Origin: a virus
IMG/VR virus record: IMGVR_UViG_3300033388_001466
Span: 1-38,854 of that record
Reading direction: 5' to 3' (one strand)
DNA length: 38,854 nucleotides
In this document: positions 25,309-32,833 of the stretch, in pieces
Numbering within the stretch: the first letter of the stretch is position 1
Layout of the letters: the number at the start of each line of letters is the position of its first letter
Notes under the pieces: model-generated
The model's database searches: none
What the model was told of the DNA's origin: nothing
The model's input: the letters and a program-made list of their open reading frames with translations, nothing else
Program-made: the position numbers and the translations under genes

Positions 25309-27438
25309 ATGACAATTAACTATACTTTGCCTGATTTCACTTCTCAAGATGCGGCAACATATAAAGCTGGCATTGATTCAAGTGTTGCCGTTAACAATGA
25401 GCTTGGCGGTCAATTCTACACGACACAATCAGCGACGCCTGCAATGTCTGTGTCTGTTTCGGACGGTGTTCTTTCGAGCGGTGCCATAGTTGCAGCACAA
25501 ACAGCGGTAATTACTCCAGCATCACTATCCAATGACAGAATTGATTTAGTTGTAATAGATACAGGCGGCCTTGCTTCTGTCATAGCTGGACTAGAAGGCG
25601 CACTTCCAGAACCACCCGTAACAGGTGCCGGACAATACCCGATAGCAACTGTTTATGTATCTGCTTTTACAACTGAGATATTTAATATTTTTATTACTGA
25701 CGCTCGTTCTGTAGTTGGCACAAGCGAAGGTGGAATTTCAGACGGGACAAAGAGAAAAATTGTCCACGGATTTGTTGACCCTGATAACGTAGCAATGACG
25801 CCTGACGATGGCACAAGAACACTTACATACTCACACTCAAGCGGTACTGTTCAGTTTTGGAGCGGAGCAAACTTTTACAGCTTTGCCAACGAAGACGCTA
25901 GGCTCTCTGTAACTGTGGCAGACCTAACGCGAGCTTCATGGACTTACTTTGACATAGACGGTCAATTAAAATACAAAACTTCGCTTGTCTGGATTGATGT
26001 AAAGACAACATGTCTTGGAAACCTTGCTAAATACGACGCTGATCTTAATATTTTCATTCTTGCTATTGCAAGGTGGGAAGATTGTCAAGCGAACCATGTA
26101 GAGAACTATGCTTCATACCGCTCAAAAGGGTTGCAAGGCGTCAGGGGGGAAGGGATTGATTTCACCGCAGCGATTGGCGACACTACAACAGGATACACGT
26201 CGGCTGCTTACCTTTCTGCTCGTGACTTTGAGTTTGCCATTCCTTCGACAAATGCAGACGCGGCAACGTGGCTTAGGTACCACTACAACGGCGTTGATGA
26301 TGCGGGGCAACTCAACATAAATCTTTCTGTATCACCAGCTCCAACGGGAACGCCAATAATAAAAGCTGAGGACGTTGGGCTTTCTGGCACGAACGCAATT
26401 TACAACTCAATAAACGGTGGCACTGGAAATTTTGAAGTTCTTATATGCCCTTCAAATGACTATGTAATAGGGCATATTGGCATAGGCGACGGCGGAAGCC
26501 AGAAGGTTATCGCACTAGCTCCACAGGGAAAGTACTCAACAGAAAACGAAGCACGAGAGGCAATTGAAACAGAAGAACAAACCTTAACAAATAATGATGA
26601 TGTATTTAGAGACGTTGCAGTTGTCGCATCCTTCATTGTAAAAGGTAATCTTTCAGGTGGGTTTTTAGATGCTACAGGAAATGGTGACACTTTCTATTTG
26701 CACTCAATCTCTCAACAGGGTGGCGGTGGAGGCGGGGCAAATAACCAAAGCTATGATGATGTTCTTGGCATTAACCCTGTTACAGATAAAAATGCCGTTC
26801 ATACTGATGGCGTTAACGTTTTAACTTTAGCTTCAGACGCAATTCTCTTAGACGACGGCACAGACACATCTCTACTAAAGGCTGATTTGCTGTCGTTTAA
26901 TGATGGCACAAACGGTAACCACGTCGAAGTCAACGCGGCAGGGATTACGAAAGATGGCGGAGCCTCATCTTTGGTGGTAGAGAATACGATCCTAGACGAG
27001 GATATTGACATATCAACTAACGGCGGCCTCACCAACATTGACAAGCCAACCACCACAGAAACACCCGCGCAGATTATCGCTCGTGGTGGTGAAGCTATTT
27101 CGAGTGTTGGTGCTCTCGGAGAAATCTCTGAACTCACAAACGCGGCGGGAACCAATGTGACGATTAATAATGACAAGTCATATTCCAACGCGTCAACAAT
27201 TACCCTTTCAATGGAGACCGTTGTATCGTCGGGGATTTCCCCTAATGTTGGAATAATAACGGTTGATGCGGATTATTGGCCGTATGACGAAGTGTCAAAT
27301 GTATCCTTTGTAAATTCTTCAGAGGTGACACATACCTGCCACCTTCACGCGGGCTCTGGTGAAGTGCGACCAACATTTAGCTCACTGTCAGCGGGAACAT
27401 ACAGGTTCCATATTACGTACGCTAGAAAAAAAGCATAA
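25309..27438 (+). CDS. Tail fibre protein (putative)
   Basis: The 709-residue protein follows the J-like gene with GGGGGATAAA as a strong ribosome site. The N-terminus (INYTLPDFTSQDAATYKAGIDSSVAVNN) resembles fibre attachment ends; the middle has strand-rich segments and a Gly-rich turn (QGGGGGGANNQS, about residues 471-482). The end is beta-rich (YWPYDEVSNVSFVNSSEVTHTCHLHAGSGEVRP...). The last roughly 400 bp have more G/C-rich codons than the 5' half, suggesting receptor-binding module exchange. Confidence 0.7.
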   Translation: MTINYTLPDFTSQDAATYKAGIDSSVAVNNELGGQFYTTQSATPAMSVSVSDGVLSSGAIVAAQTAVITPASLSNDRIDLVVIDTGGLASVIAGLEGALPEPPVTGAGQYPIATVYVSAFTTEIFNIFITDARSVVGTSEGGISDGTKRKIVHGFVDPDNVAMTPDDGTRTLTYSHSSGTVQFWSGANFYSFANEDARLSVTVADLTRASWTYFDIDGQLKYKTSLVWIDVKTTCLGNLAKYDADLNIFILAIARWEDCQANHVENYASYRSKGLQGVRGEGIDFTAAIGDTTTGYTSAAYLSARDFEFAIPSTNADAATWLRYHYNGVDDAGQLNINLSVSPAPTGTPIIKAEDVGLSGTNAIYNSINGGTGNFEVLICPSNDYVIGHIGIGDGGSQKVIALAPQGKYSTENEAREAIETEEQTLTNNDDVFRDVAVVASFIVKGNLSGGFLDATGNGDTFYLHSISQQGGGGGGANNQSYDDVLGINPVTDKNAVHTDGVNVLTLASDAILLDDGTDTSLLKADLLSFNDGTNGNHVEVNAAGITKDGGASSLVVENTILDEDIDISTNGGLTNIDKPTTTETPAQIIARGGEAISSVGALGEISELTNAAGTNVTINNDKSYSNASTITLSMETVVSSGISPNVGIITVDADYWPYDEVSNVSFVNSSEVTHTCHLHAGSGEVRPTFSSLSAGTYRFHITYARKKA

Positions 27439-27457
27439 CCAAAGATAGGAGCCTATC

Positions 27458-27793
27458 ATGGCTAGAGAAATAGACAGCAAGAACAGACAGTTTCACCCCG
27501 AGATCGTAACCCTCCGCACACCGACGGTGGTGACGGATGGCAAGGGCGTAACAAACATCGGGCTGATTGAAGTTGACAGTCACAAGATTGACCTCGACGA
27601 TTTGTCAGTAGGAGTGCACGAGAGATACATTCTCAAAATCGCGCTTGCGGTAGAGTTAGAGATTGTCACAGTTGAGCAAGCTGAAAACATGGAGTTGACC
27701 ATGCGAACACTCTTGCAGAATATTGACGTGATGAAAGCGCATGAAGCGGAAGTGTTAGCACTGGCACAAGAAGTACAGGCTGTGCCAGAATAG
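27458..27793 (+). CDS. Small hypothetical protein after the tail fibre
   Basis: The 111-residue, acidic protein starts MAREIDSKNRQFHPEIV and has a strand-rich first part (PTVVTDGKGVTNIGLIEVD) and a helical end (RTLLQNIDVMKAHEAEVLALAQEVQ). Codons are G/C-richer than most of the genome, matching the 3' end of the fibre gene. It may be a fibre chaperone or a co-transferred gene. No family is recognised. Ribosome site GATAGGAGCC. Confidence 0.65.
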   Translation: MAREIDSKNRQFHPEIVTLRTPTVVTDGKGVTNIGLIEVDSHKIDLDDLSVGVHERYILKIALAVELEIVTVEQAENMELTMRTLLQNIDVMKAHEAEVLALAQEVQAVPE

Positions 27794-27868
27794 AAAATGT
27801 GCGTGTAGGTTTTGTATGAAAAATCTGCACGTAGTTTCTACAGTACTTATATTGAAAGTAGGTTAATC

Positions 27869-28555
27869 ATGGGGTTACGAATGAAGCTACTTGGCAAGAT
27901 ACTCGCAGACAACTCAAATGTGAATAGCATATTACTATCTATTATCATACTGTTTATGGTATTCGCGTTCTCTATTGGAGGTCGCGTTTCTCATATTGGC
28001 CGTGATGGAATAGAGTTCTCAAGTGACATATCGAAGGACTACGAGCTTGAAGCTACGTATTGGGACGTATTCCACGATGCCGAAAGTGAGATTGCACGTT
28101 CTAATGTAGACATTATTAATCTCTATTGTCGTGCGTTCTCTGATTTCTTCGGAGACTCAGACAGGATCAACGCCTCTTATAGAATGCTTATTACTGGTAT
28201 ACTTGAGAAGGAAACCAAATCTTTTACTCTCAACTCAGTATTCAGAAACCATTTCCCTCCTATCAAGGATACTATCGCAACTAAGAAACATTGTGAATAT
28301 GTTTCTATGAGTGGATTATATCTAACGGTGTCAGAGATTGATGAAGATTGGAAAGTGTTATTCCCTCGGCTGTCTCGTGGAAAGTTTGCGAAATACCTGG
28401 AGGATTCAAAAGTAAACAGCGCTTGCATAGACAAGAAGATGCGCTCTCTTATGCGTATTGAGTTGATGAAACTTACTATCATCGGTGCAGTTCGTGGCAC
28501 TTATCCTGATATGTCAGAGCAGGAAATCAAACGCTTTTGGGCTACTAAACATTGA
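27869..28555 (+). CDS. N-terminally membrane-anchored protein in lysis region
   Basis: From ATG 27869 the 228-residue product has a short basic start, one hydrophobic span (SILLSIIILFMVFAFSIGG, about residues 19-37) and a large soluble, mostly helical domain with several basic patches. It precedes the endolysin gene, so an inner-membrane lysis protein (spanin-like or holin-like) is possible but not shown. A 16-codon frame (27816-27866) ends 2 bp before this ATG and might be a leader. Function unknown. Confidence 0.65.
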   Translation: MGLRMKLLGKILADNSNVNSILLSIIILFMVFAFSIGGRVSHIGRDGIEFSSDISKDYELEATYWDVFHDAESEIARSNVDIINLYCRAFSDFFGDSDRINASYRMLITGILEKETKSFTLNSVFRNHFPPIKDTIATKKHCEYVSMSGLYLTVSEIDEDWKVLFPRLSRGKFAKYLEDSKVNSACIDKKMRSLMRIELMKLTIIGAVRGTYPDMSEQEIKRFWATKH

Positions 28556-28557
28556 AC

Positions 28558-28591
28558 TACTAATTAAATACTAACTATTGTCAAATTAGTA
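28558..28591. promoter_or_regulatory. Inverted repeat ahead of the endolysin gene
   Basis: TACTAATT (28558-28565) is complementary to AATTAGTA (28584-28591) across 18 bp. The T/A-rich gap and lack of T-run argue against a terminator; an operator or RNA structure over the lysis gene start is possible. Confidence 0.35.
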
Positions 28592-28602
28592 ATTGAGGAA
28601 AT

Positions 28603-28947
28603 ATGAGACTATCAGAAAAGCAACAAGAGTTTTCAAGATGCCTTGGCCTTCTGCTATGCTATGCCACTAAACAAGGTTATGGTATAATTACAGGCGACTG
28701 TTTCCGCGACCCAAGACTACACGGCAAGACAGGTATCAAAAAAGGGTACGGCCACAAGAACAGCACCCACAAACTATGCCTTGCCTTTGACGCTAATCTA
28801 ATGATAGAGAGTGAGCACATTAAATCATCTCAACATGCAGCATGGGGTGATTTACATGAGTATTGGGAGTCACTATCAAGTATGGCAGCACCTATGATAA
28901 TCAGTGACGCAGGCCACTTTTCATTTGAACATAACGGAGTATGGTAA
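28603..28947 (+). CDS. Endolysin, M15-type L-Ala-D-Glu peptidase-like
   Basis: The 114-residue protein has the metallopeptidase M15 zinc pattern: STHKLCLAFDANL, with His56 and Asp63, and SDAGHFSFEHNGVW, with His105. It would cut the peptide part of the cell wall at the end of infection. The small size is usual for phage M15 endolysins of the Peptidase_M15_4 type. No signal peptide is present, so a holin is needed. GAGGAAAT is the ribosome site. It overlaps the lipase gene start. Confidence 0.85.
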   Translation: MRLSEKQQEFSRCLGLLLCYATKQGYGIITGDCFRDPRLHGKTGIKKGYGHKNSTHKLCLAFDANLMIESEHIKSSQHAAWGDLHEYWESLSSMAAPMIISDAGHFSFEHNGVW

Positions 28948-29591
28948 TGGATAAAGAATCTCTTCTCTACTATTGGGATAGTGTAGACGCTATTACTCAA
29001 GTAGTCAAAAAGAAAACCAAAACAAATAAATTCGGAGAAAATCACGCGATCTCTTTTGACCAGTTCAAAATAGGCTGTGATGAAGTAGCAGTATACAACT
29101 GCAAAGAAGAAACTATCGTAGCTATCAATGGAAGCGACGGAGACAAAGAAGAGTGGAAAGGTAATTTCAATGGATACCCTATTACAAACGGCTGCCATCA
29201 TAATTTTTATAAAGACGGTATTCGCATACTAGAATCAGTTATCAGAGATTGCCCGAAAGAGAAGCCTATCACAGTTGTAGGACACTCAAGAGGCGGCGCT
29301 TTAGCTCAGATATTCGCATTATACGCAGAGCTTGTACATGGACTAGAAATCCTTTGTGTGACGTATGGCTCTCCTAGAGTGTTTACATTGCTCAAAACGC
29401 GCTCTCTTGACTTCTATCATGTACGCGTGAATACGGATGGCGACCCTGTTTGCCATATACCTCCTGTTTGGCTCCCGCCTTTCTTTAAATCATATCAAAC
29501 GGATAATGTGAGAATACGCCCAAAGAAAATATTAGGGGTTAGAATGAAGCACGGGTGCTATGGTTTGATGATTGAGAAGTATTTAAAATAA
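28947..29591 (+). CDS. Lipase class 3-like alpha/beta hydrolase
   Basis: The 214-residue protein has the nucleophile elbow VVGHSRGGALAQ (Ser114), VTYGSPRVF after the next strand as in class-3 lipases, an acid at NTDGDPVCHIPP (Asp164 or Asp166) and a terminal His in MKHGCY (His202). ATG 28947 is preferred because ACGGAG is correctly spaced; an ATG six bases upstream lies within the endolysin stop. No signal peptide. It could aid lysis by attacking membrane lipids, or alter the host envelope; class-3 lipases are uncommon next to endolysins. Confidence 0.82.
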   Translation: MDKESLLYYWDSVDAITQVVKKKTKTNKFGENHAISFDQFKIGCDEVAVYNCKEETIVAINGSDGDKEEWKGNFNGYPITNGCHHNFYKDGIRILESVIRDCPKEKPITVVGHSRGGALAQIFALYAELVHGLEILCVTYGSPRVFTLLKTRSLDFYHVRVNTDGDPVCHIPPVWLPPFFKSYQTDNVRIRPKKILGVRMKHGCYGLMIEKYLK

Positions 29592-29593
29592 GG

Positions 29594-29622
29594 TTGACAA
29601 ATGAACACAACAAGAGTACAAT
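29594..29622 (+). promoter_or_regulatory. Consensus sigma70 promoter
   Basis: TTGACA (29594-29599) is spaced 17 bp from TACAAT (29617-29622). It is the best match to consensus seen in the window and lies after the lipase stop, so transcription of the 29661 gene and probably of the early region to its right begins here. Confidence 0.8.
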
Positions 29623-29660
29623 CATCAGAGAGTCGTGGAACTGAAGGAGGGAAAGGAGAT

Positions 29661-29765
29661 ATGACAGTAAAGTCATTCTCACTCAAACAGTTTCAGGAAA
29701 AGGCTAAGAGTATCAATTGGGGGCATTCTAAAGGCTGTAACTGTCTTAGATGTCGTAATCATTAA
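29661..29765 (+). CDS. 34-aa Cys-containing small protein
   Basis: MTVKSFSLKQFQEKAKSINW continues to a CNCLRC metal-binding-like end. A very strong ribosome site (GGAGGGAAAGGAGAT) precedes the ATG and the promoter above supplies a short leader. An in-frame ATG at 29601 would extend it by 20 residues but overlaps the promoter -10 region. Early expression at high level is suggested. A short host-takeover protein is possible; no family recognised. Confidence 0.6.
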   Translation: MTVKSFSLKQFQEKAKSINWGHSKGCNCLRCRNH

Positions 29766-29777
29766 CAAGGTGTAATT

Positions 29778-30044
29778 ATGCAAAAAGTAACTCACAAGTA
29801 CTGTAGTTTATGCAACACAGGAACGAAGCACACACAAAGTGCGCCAAATCACATTTTACATTTCATCATCACAATTTGCACTGGTGGCGGATGGCTTGTT
29901 TTTTGGTTACTGTTCTCAGTGTTCAAGGGCGCTGAAACGTGTGATGTATGCGGTCAAGCAGAGAAGAAGCCGTTTGTTTCAGTGGTAGGGCTAATCTTTA
30001 TTTTGCTGATAACTGCGTTTTTATTAACGGTTATTGTATTATAG
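29778..30044 (+). CDS. Zinc-ribbon membrane protein (LITAF-like layout)
   Basis: The 88-residue product has CSLCN near the N-terminus, a hydrophobic segment (HFIITICTGGGWLVFWLLFSV), then CDVCG and a second hydrophobic segment (VSVVGLIFILLITAFLLTVIVL). Two CxxC pairs around a hydrophobic hairpin resemble LITAF-type zinc proteins. It could be a membrane protein of early infection or a holin-like factor because of its place near the lysis genes. AAGGTG is the ribosome site. Confidence 0.7.
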   Translation: MQKVTHKYCSLCNTGTKHTQSAPNHILHFIITICTGGGWLVFWLLFSVFKGAETCDVCGQAEKKPFVSVVGLIFILLITAFLLTVIVL

Positions 30045-30053
30045 TATTATATT
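30042..30053 (+). promoter_or_regulatory. Variant of the recurring promoter ahead of a small RNA
   Basis: TAGTATTATATTAAT matches the recurring TAGTAGTATATTAATTA motif with one changed base and the same TATATT (30048-30053). No good -35 is seen. The start expected about 7 bp downstream coincides with the first hairpin of the RNA element. Confidence 0.5.
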
Positions 30054-30054
30054 A

Positions 30055-30181
30055 ATGTCGTAGGGTTGGTAGCCTACGCTTTGACAACGAGGCACACAAG
30101 AACGCTCATTAGAGCAGATAAACGCGATTGTCTCGGTCGCTAGGGCATACCACCCAATATCTGTTTTAATGGGCGTTTTTT
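30055..30181 (+). ncRNA. Candidate structured small RNA
   Basis: No gene fits here. CGTAGG/CCTACG (30059-30064 with 30073-30078) forms a first hairpin. A second helix of 18 continuous pairs (three G-T) joins 30101-30118 to 30160-30177 and encloses about 41 nt that can fold further (GCGA/TCGC and GGG/CCC). Six T residues end it, as in an intrinsic terminator. It is not a tRNA, lacking a T-loop. It could be a regulatory RNA or an attenuator for the replication genes that follow. Confidence 0.6.
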
Positions 30182-30197
30182 GGTTTAAGGAGAAGTT

Positions 30198-30392
30198 ATG
30201 ATAGTTAAAGTTGACGTTCTCAAGAAAAAGCTTGAAGAGATTAAAGCTATGGAGTTTCCAGAAGGAGACCTTAGCCGAGAGTCGCGTGACCCTGATTGTG
30301 AAGGTTGTGGCGTTTGGCTTAATGGGTGGATGCAAGGCCTTGAAGATGCTGTTGAGTTTATTGAGAGACTAATATTAGAAGAGGCTGTATAA
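30198..30392 (+). CDS. Small hypothetical protein before the replication gene
   Basis: The 64-residue protein has a Cys pair (CEGC, about residues 34-37) between a basic helix and an acidic helix (LEDAVEFIERLILEEAV). It shares a TAATG overlap with the next gene. AAGGAGAAG precedes its ATG. The family is not recognised; it could be an accessory of replication by location. Confidence 0.65.
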   Translation: MIVKVDVLKKKLEEIKAMEFPEGDLSRESRDPDCEGCGVWLNGWMQGLEDAVEFIERLILEEAV

Positions 30393-31096
30393 TGGCAAAT
30401 AGATTCACAGATACCGACCTATGGAAAAAGAAATGGTTCCGAACTTCAAGCCCACATATTAAATGCTTGTTTCGGTTCCTTGTGGACAATTGTAATCATG
30501 CAGGTATACTTGATGTCGATTTAGGATTAATGACTTATATGATAGGTGAAACGATTACTGAGGATGATCTAAATTCTCTTGGTAAATTGTTCACATGGAT
30601 AGGTGAAGATAAGATTTTCATACCTTCTTTTGTTGAATATCAGTATAAGGTTTCTTCGTATTCTGAGCTTAATGAATCCAATAATGCACACAAAAGTGTT
30701 ATTAATCAGCTTAAGAAGTATAATTTATTAGGGGCTAATGAGGGGCTAATTAGTACCTCACGAGGTGCACAGGATAAGGATAAAGAACTGGATAAGGATA
30801 AGGAGTTGGATAAGGCTAAGGCTAAGGTAAAAGCAAAAGACCCTAAGCACAAACACGGTGAATATAAACATGTCCTTCTCACTGATGCTCAACTTGAAAA
30901 ATTGAAGGTTGATTATTCTAGTAACTGGAAGTCAATGATAAAAGGACTTGATGAGTATCTTGAGAATCATAAAAAGAAACACTATGACAATCATAACCTA
31001 ACAATGCGTGGATGGGCTAAAAATACTCCTGCATCAAAAGAAATAGAAACGCAGTTCACTAGAAAAATTGATATTAACTCATTGATTATTCAGTAG
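30392..31096 (+). CDS. Replication initiation protein (lambda O-like role)
   Basis: The 234-residue protein begins RFTDTDLWKKKWFRTSSPHIKCLFRFLVDNCNHAGI, the opening of a common phage replication protein group with a winged-helix-like N-domain. A Lys/Asp-rich repeat follows (residues 128-149) and a helical C-terminal part (TDAQLEKLKVDYSSNWKSMIKGLDEYLEN). It precedes a DnaC-like loader, the same order as O and P-type functions. The repeat is encoded by tandem 18-bp units that may act as the origin. The start overlaps the previous stop. Confidence 0.8.
   Translation: MANRFTDTDLWKKKWFRTSSPHIKCLFRFLVDNCNHAGILDVDLGLMTYMIGETITEDDLNSLGKLFTWIGEDKIFIPSFVEYQYKVSSYSELNESNNAHKSVINQLKKYNLLGANEGLISTSRGAQDKDKELDKDKELDKAKAKVKAKDPKHKHGEYKHVLLTDAQLEKLKVDYSSNWKSMIKGLDEYLENHKKKHYDNHNLTMRGWAKNTPASKEIETQFTRKIDINSLIIQ
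30773..30826 (+). other. Candidate replication origin: three tandem 18-bp repeats
   Basis: GATAAGGATAAAGAACTG, GATAAGGATAAGGAGTTG and GATAAGGCTAAGGCTAAG are adjacent (30773-30790, 30791-30808, 30809-30826), inside the initiator gene as in lambdoid phages. AT-rich DNA flanks them on the left. They also simply encode a charged linker, so the origin role is an inference. Confidence 0.4.
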
Positions 31097-31104
31097 GGGG
31101 AATC

Positions 31105-31689
31105 ATGGAAGAGTGGTATGCTAGATATCAGAAGGCTGGAGTTCCAAAGAGACACATGGAATTTAGGCCAAACGATAATCAATGCGAAGAGTGGAGAGGT
31201 AGTTATCAGAAAGTAAAAGCTAGTCTTGTTGGCGGTGGGCTGTGTGTGCTTCTTGGCGACAGAGGAACAGGTAAGACTCAGAGCGCGGTTTGTGCTATTG
31301 GTTATTGTTGTAGGAAGATTGGGTATAACGCAATGTATGCGAAAGCGTTTGATGTGTTCTTGAGTATCAGAAGCGGCAGTAGTAAGAGTAACGACACTAC
31401 AGAGCAAGGAGCGGTGAAGGAGTACCTAAAACCGCATCTTCTTGTGATTGATGCCTATGAGGTTCGTGGTAATACTGAGTTTGAAAATAGAACTCTGAAC
31501 CATATCATTGATAAGCGTTACGACTCAATGAAGCCTACGATCTTAATAAGTAATGAGAAACCAGAAAACTTTATTGCTTCAGTGGGTGAAAGTTTTGTCG
31601 ATAGAATGGCAGACAGTGGCGGGATCATAATTTTCAAAGGTGACAGTAAACGAGGGGCTAAGTTGGTAGATGAGAACTTGCCATTTTAA
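31105..31689 (+). CDS. DnaC-like helicase loader ATPase
   Basis: The 194-residue AAA+ protein has Walker A GDRGTGKT (residues 51-58), Walker B LLVIDAYE (112-119; the usual second acidic residue is Ala) and a sensor-1-like ISNEKP. This is the pattern of DnaC/IstB-type loaders that bring the replicative helicase to the origin. No helicase gene is in the window, so a host helicase would be used. GGGGGAATC is the ribosome site, 8 bp after the initiator. Confidence 0.85.
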   Translation: MEEWYARYQKAGVPKRHMEFRPNDNQCEEWRGSYQKVKASLVGGGLCVLLGDRGTGKTQSAVCAIGYCCRKIGYNAMYAKAFDVFLSIRSGSSKSNDTTEQGAVKEYLKPHLLVIDAYEVRGNTEFENRTLNHIIDKRYDSMKPTILISNEKPENFIASVGESFVDRMADSGGIIIFKGDSKRGAKLVDENLPF

Positions 31690-31704
31690 GAAAGGTGTAG
31701 TGAG

Positions 31705-32127
31705 ATGAAAGAAGAAATATTTGAGAACGGGTTTTTGAGTGATGAGTTTATTAATCCTAATTATAGAGGGCTGAGCGATTCTGGCGGGTGGCCTTGTAGC
31801 GTTAAAGTTTTAGATGGAAGGCTGGAAAATCATCTTGTAGCTGTTCACGCAGGAGTGTTTATAACCACAACCAGAAGTGAGGGCTGGCCTCCTAGGATCA
31901 GCCACTTCACTCCTAAAGATATCCCAGTCGGTGAGCTTTGTTGGTTTGCTCGTGGTGACGGTGAATGGGATTTGATGCCGTTCGGGAAAGTTGTCGGAAA
32001 AGAAAGCTGGATTATGGTCTTTTTTTACCCTGTAAACTACTCAGCAATGTCTTTTCGTCATTGTGTTCCTTTCCTCATTGCTGAGACAGCCGAAAAAGCT
32101 GAAGAGTTGAAAGGTTGGTGGAAGTAA
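31705..32127 (+). CDS. Hypothetical protein (140 aa)
   Basis: A soluble protein with several Trp and Gly residues (DSGGWPCSVKVLDGRLENHLVAVHAG, GELCWFARGDGEWDLMPFGKVV) and a strand-rich middle. It ends with a helix (AETAEKAEELKGWWK). No family is recognised. It starts after AAAGGTGTAGTGAG and shares a TAATG overlap with the small membrane-peptide gene. Confidence 0.7.
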   Translation: MKEEIFENGFLSDEFINPNYRGLSDSGGWPCSVKVLDGRLENHLVAVHAGVFITTTRSEGWPPRISHFTPKDIPVGELCWFARGDGEWDLMPFGKVVGKESWIMVFFYPVNYSAMSFRHCVPFLIAETAEKAEELKGWWK

Positions 32128-32216
32128 TGTTAATAAACATACTTGGATGGGTAGTAAACAAAGTTCTGCTAGTCGTAGCTTTCGTGCTAGTAGTTATTCG
32201 CAAGGAGATAAAGTAA
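32127..32216 (+). CDS. 29-aa membrane micro-protein
   Basis: MLINILGWVVNKVLLVVAFV plus a basic end (IRKEIK) makes a single membrane helix with a positive-inside tail. Both ends overlap neighbours by the same TAATG junction, and GGTGG and GGAG sites are correctly placed for this gene and the next, which is good evidence for real translation. The function is unknown. Confidence 0.6.
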   Translation: MLINILGWVVNKVLLVVAFVLVVIRKEIK

Positions 32217-32833
32217 TGGTAGAATACAAAGATTGGAAGATAGAGAAGGATTACAAGGTGTCAGATATTCCGCAAAAGCGCAAAGAGGTTGAGCCGTACT
32301 GGTGGTACAATAGCGTAAGAGTTAATAGGAGCTATGCTCTAGGCGAGTTTAAGCTTACAGACAAGCAATTAGACTCTCTTACTAAAAAACACGGCAGAAG
32401 CGCCCTTAAACACATCGGAGGATTACCGACTAAAGTTAGAGCGCGGAAGGGAACTTTTACTCCTACCAAGTTTGTAGCTAAAGAGGTTACTCATAATAAA
32501 GTGAGATATAACAGTAAGAATGAGATGGCACTCGCTATTGAATTGAAAACAGGAGTGTCATATACTACGGTTCTTGCTCGGTATACTTCAGGTGATCGCG
32601 GCAGTTGTCTTGAGAGAGCTATAGGGCAACCGTCAAAGAAGGGTAAGAAGTACAAGAAGCAGCCAGCGAGGTTTGGGGTGGTTGCGACTAAGGGTAATGA
32701 GCGCGAAGAGTTTGATAGTGTGATTGATTGCGCGGAGTTCTTTGCTGCTACTAATCAGCAAATCTATGGAGCTATGAGAGCAGAGAAAGAGTTTAGAGGG
32801 TGGGAGTTAGTTAAGGTTCGGAGGGCGTTGTGA
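32216..32833 (+). CDS. Probable DNA-binding protein with NUMOD1-like C-terminus
   Basis: From ATG 32216 (GGAG site) the 205-residue protein is basic in its first two thirds. Its C-terminal part (GVVATKGNEREEFDSVIDCAEFFAATNQQIYGAMRAEKEFRGWEL is the region, residues about 155-198) resembles a NUMOD1/IENR1 DNA-binding repeat. No nuclease motif (GIY-YIG or HNH) is visible. It may be a remnant of a homing endonuclease or a regulatory DNA-binding protein. It overlaps the methyltransferase start (GTGA). Confidence 0.6.
   Translation: MVEYKDWKIEKDYKVSDIPQKRKEVEPYWWYNSVRVNRSYALGEFKLTDKQLDSLTKKHGRSALKHIGGLPTKVRARKGTFTPTKFVAKEVTHNKVRYNSKNEMALAIELKTGVSYTTVLARYTSGDRGSCLERAIGQPSKKGKKYKKQPARFGVVATKGNEREEFDSVIDCAEFFAATNQQIYGAMRAEKEFRGWELVKVRRAL

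Noticed and set aside
26799-27188. 129-aa antisense frame in the tail fibre gene
   Set aside because: It has no ribosome site, and all supported genes are on the + strand; it is a codon-bias shadow.
30055-30181. tRNA gene
   Set aside because: The closing helix is 18 pairs long and there is no T-loop (TTCRA) or CCA end.
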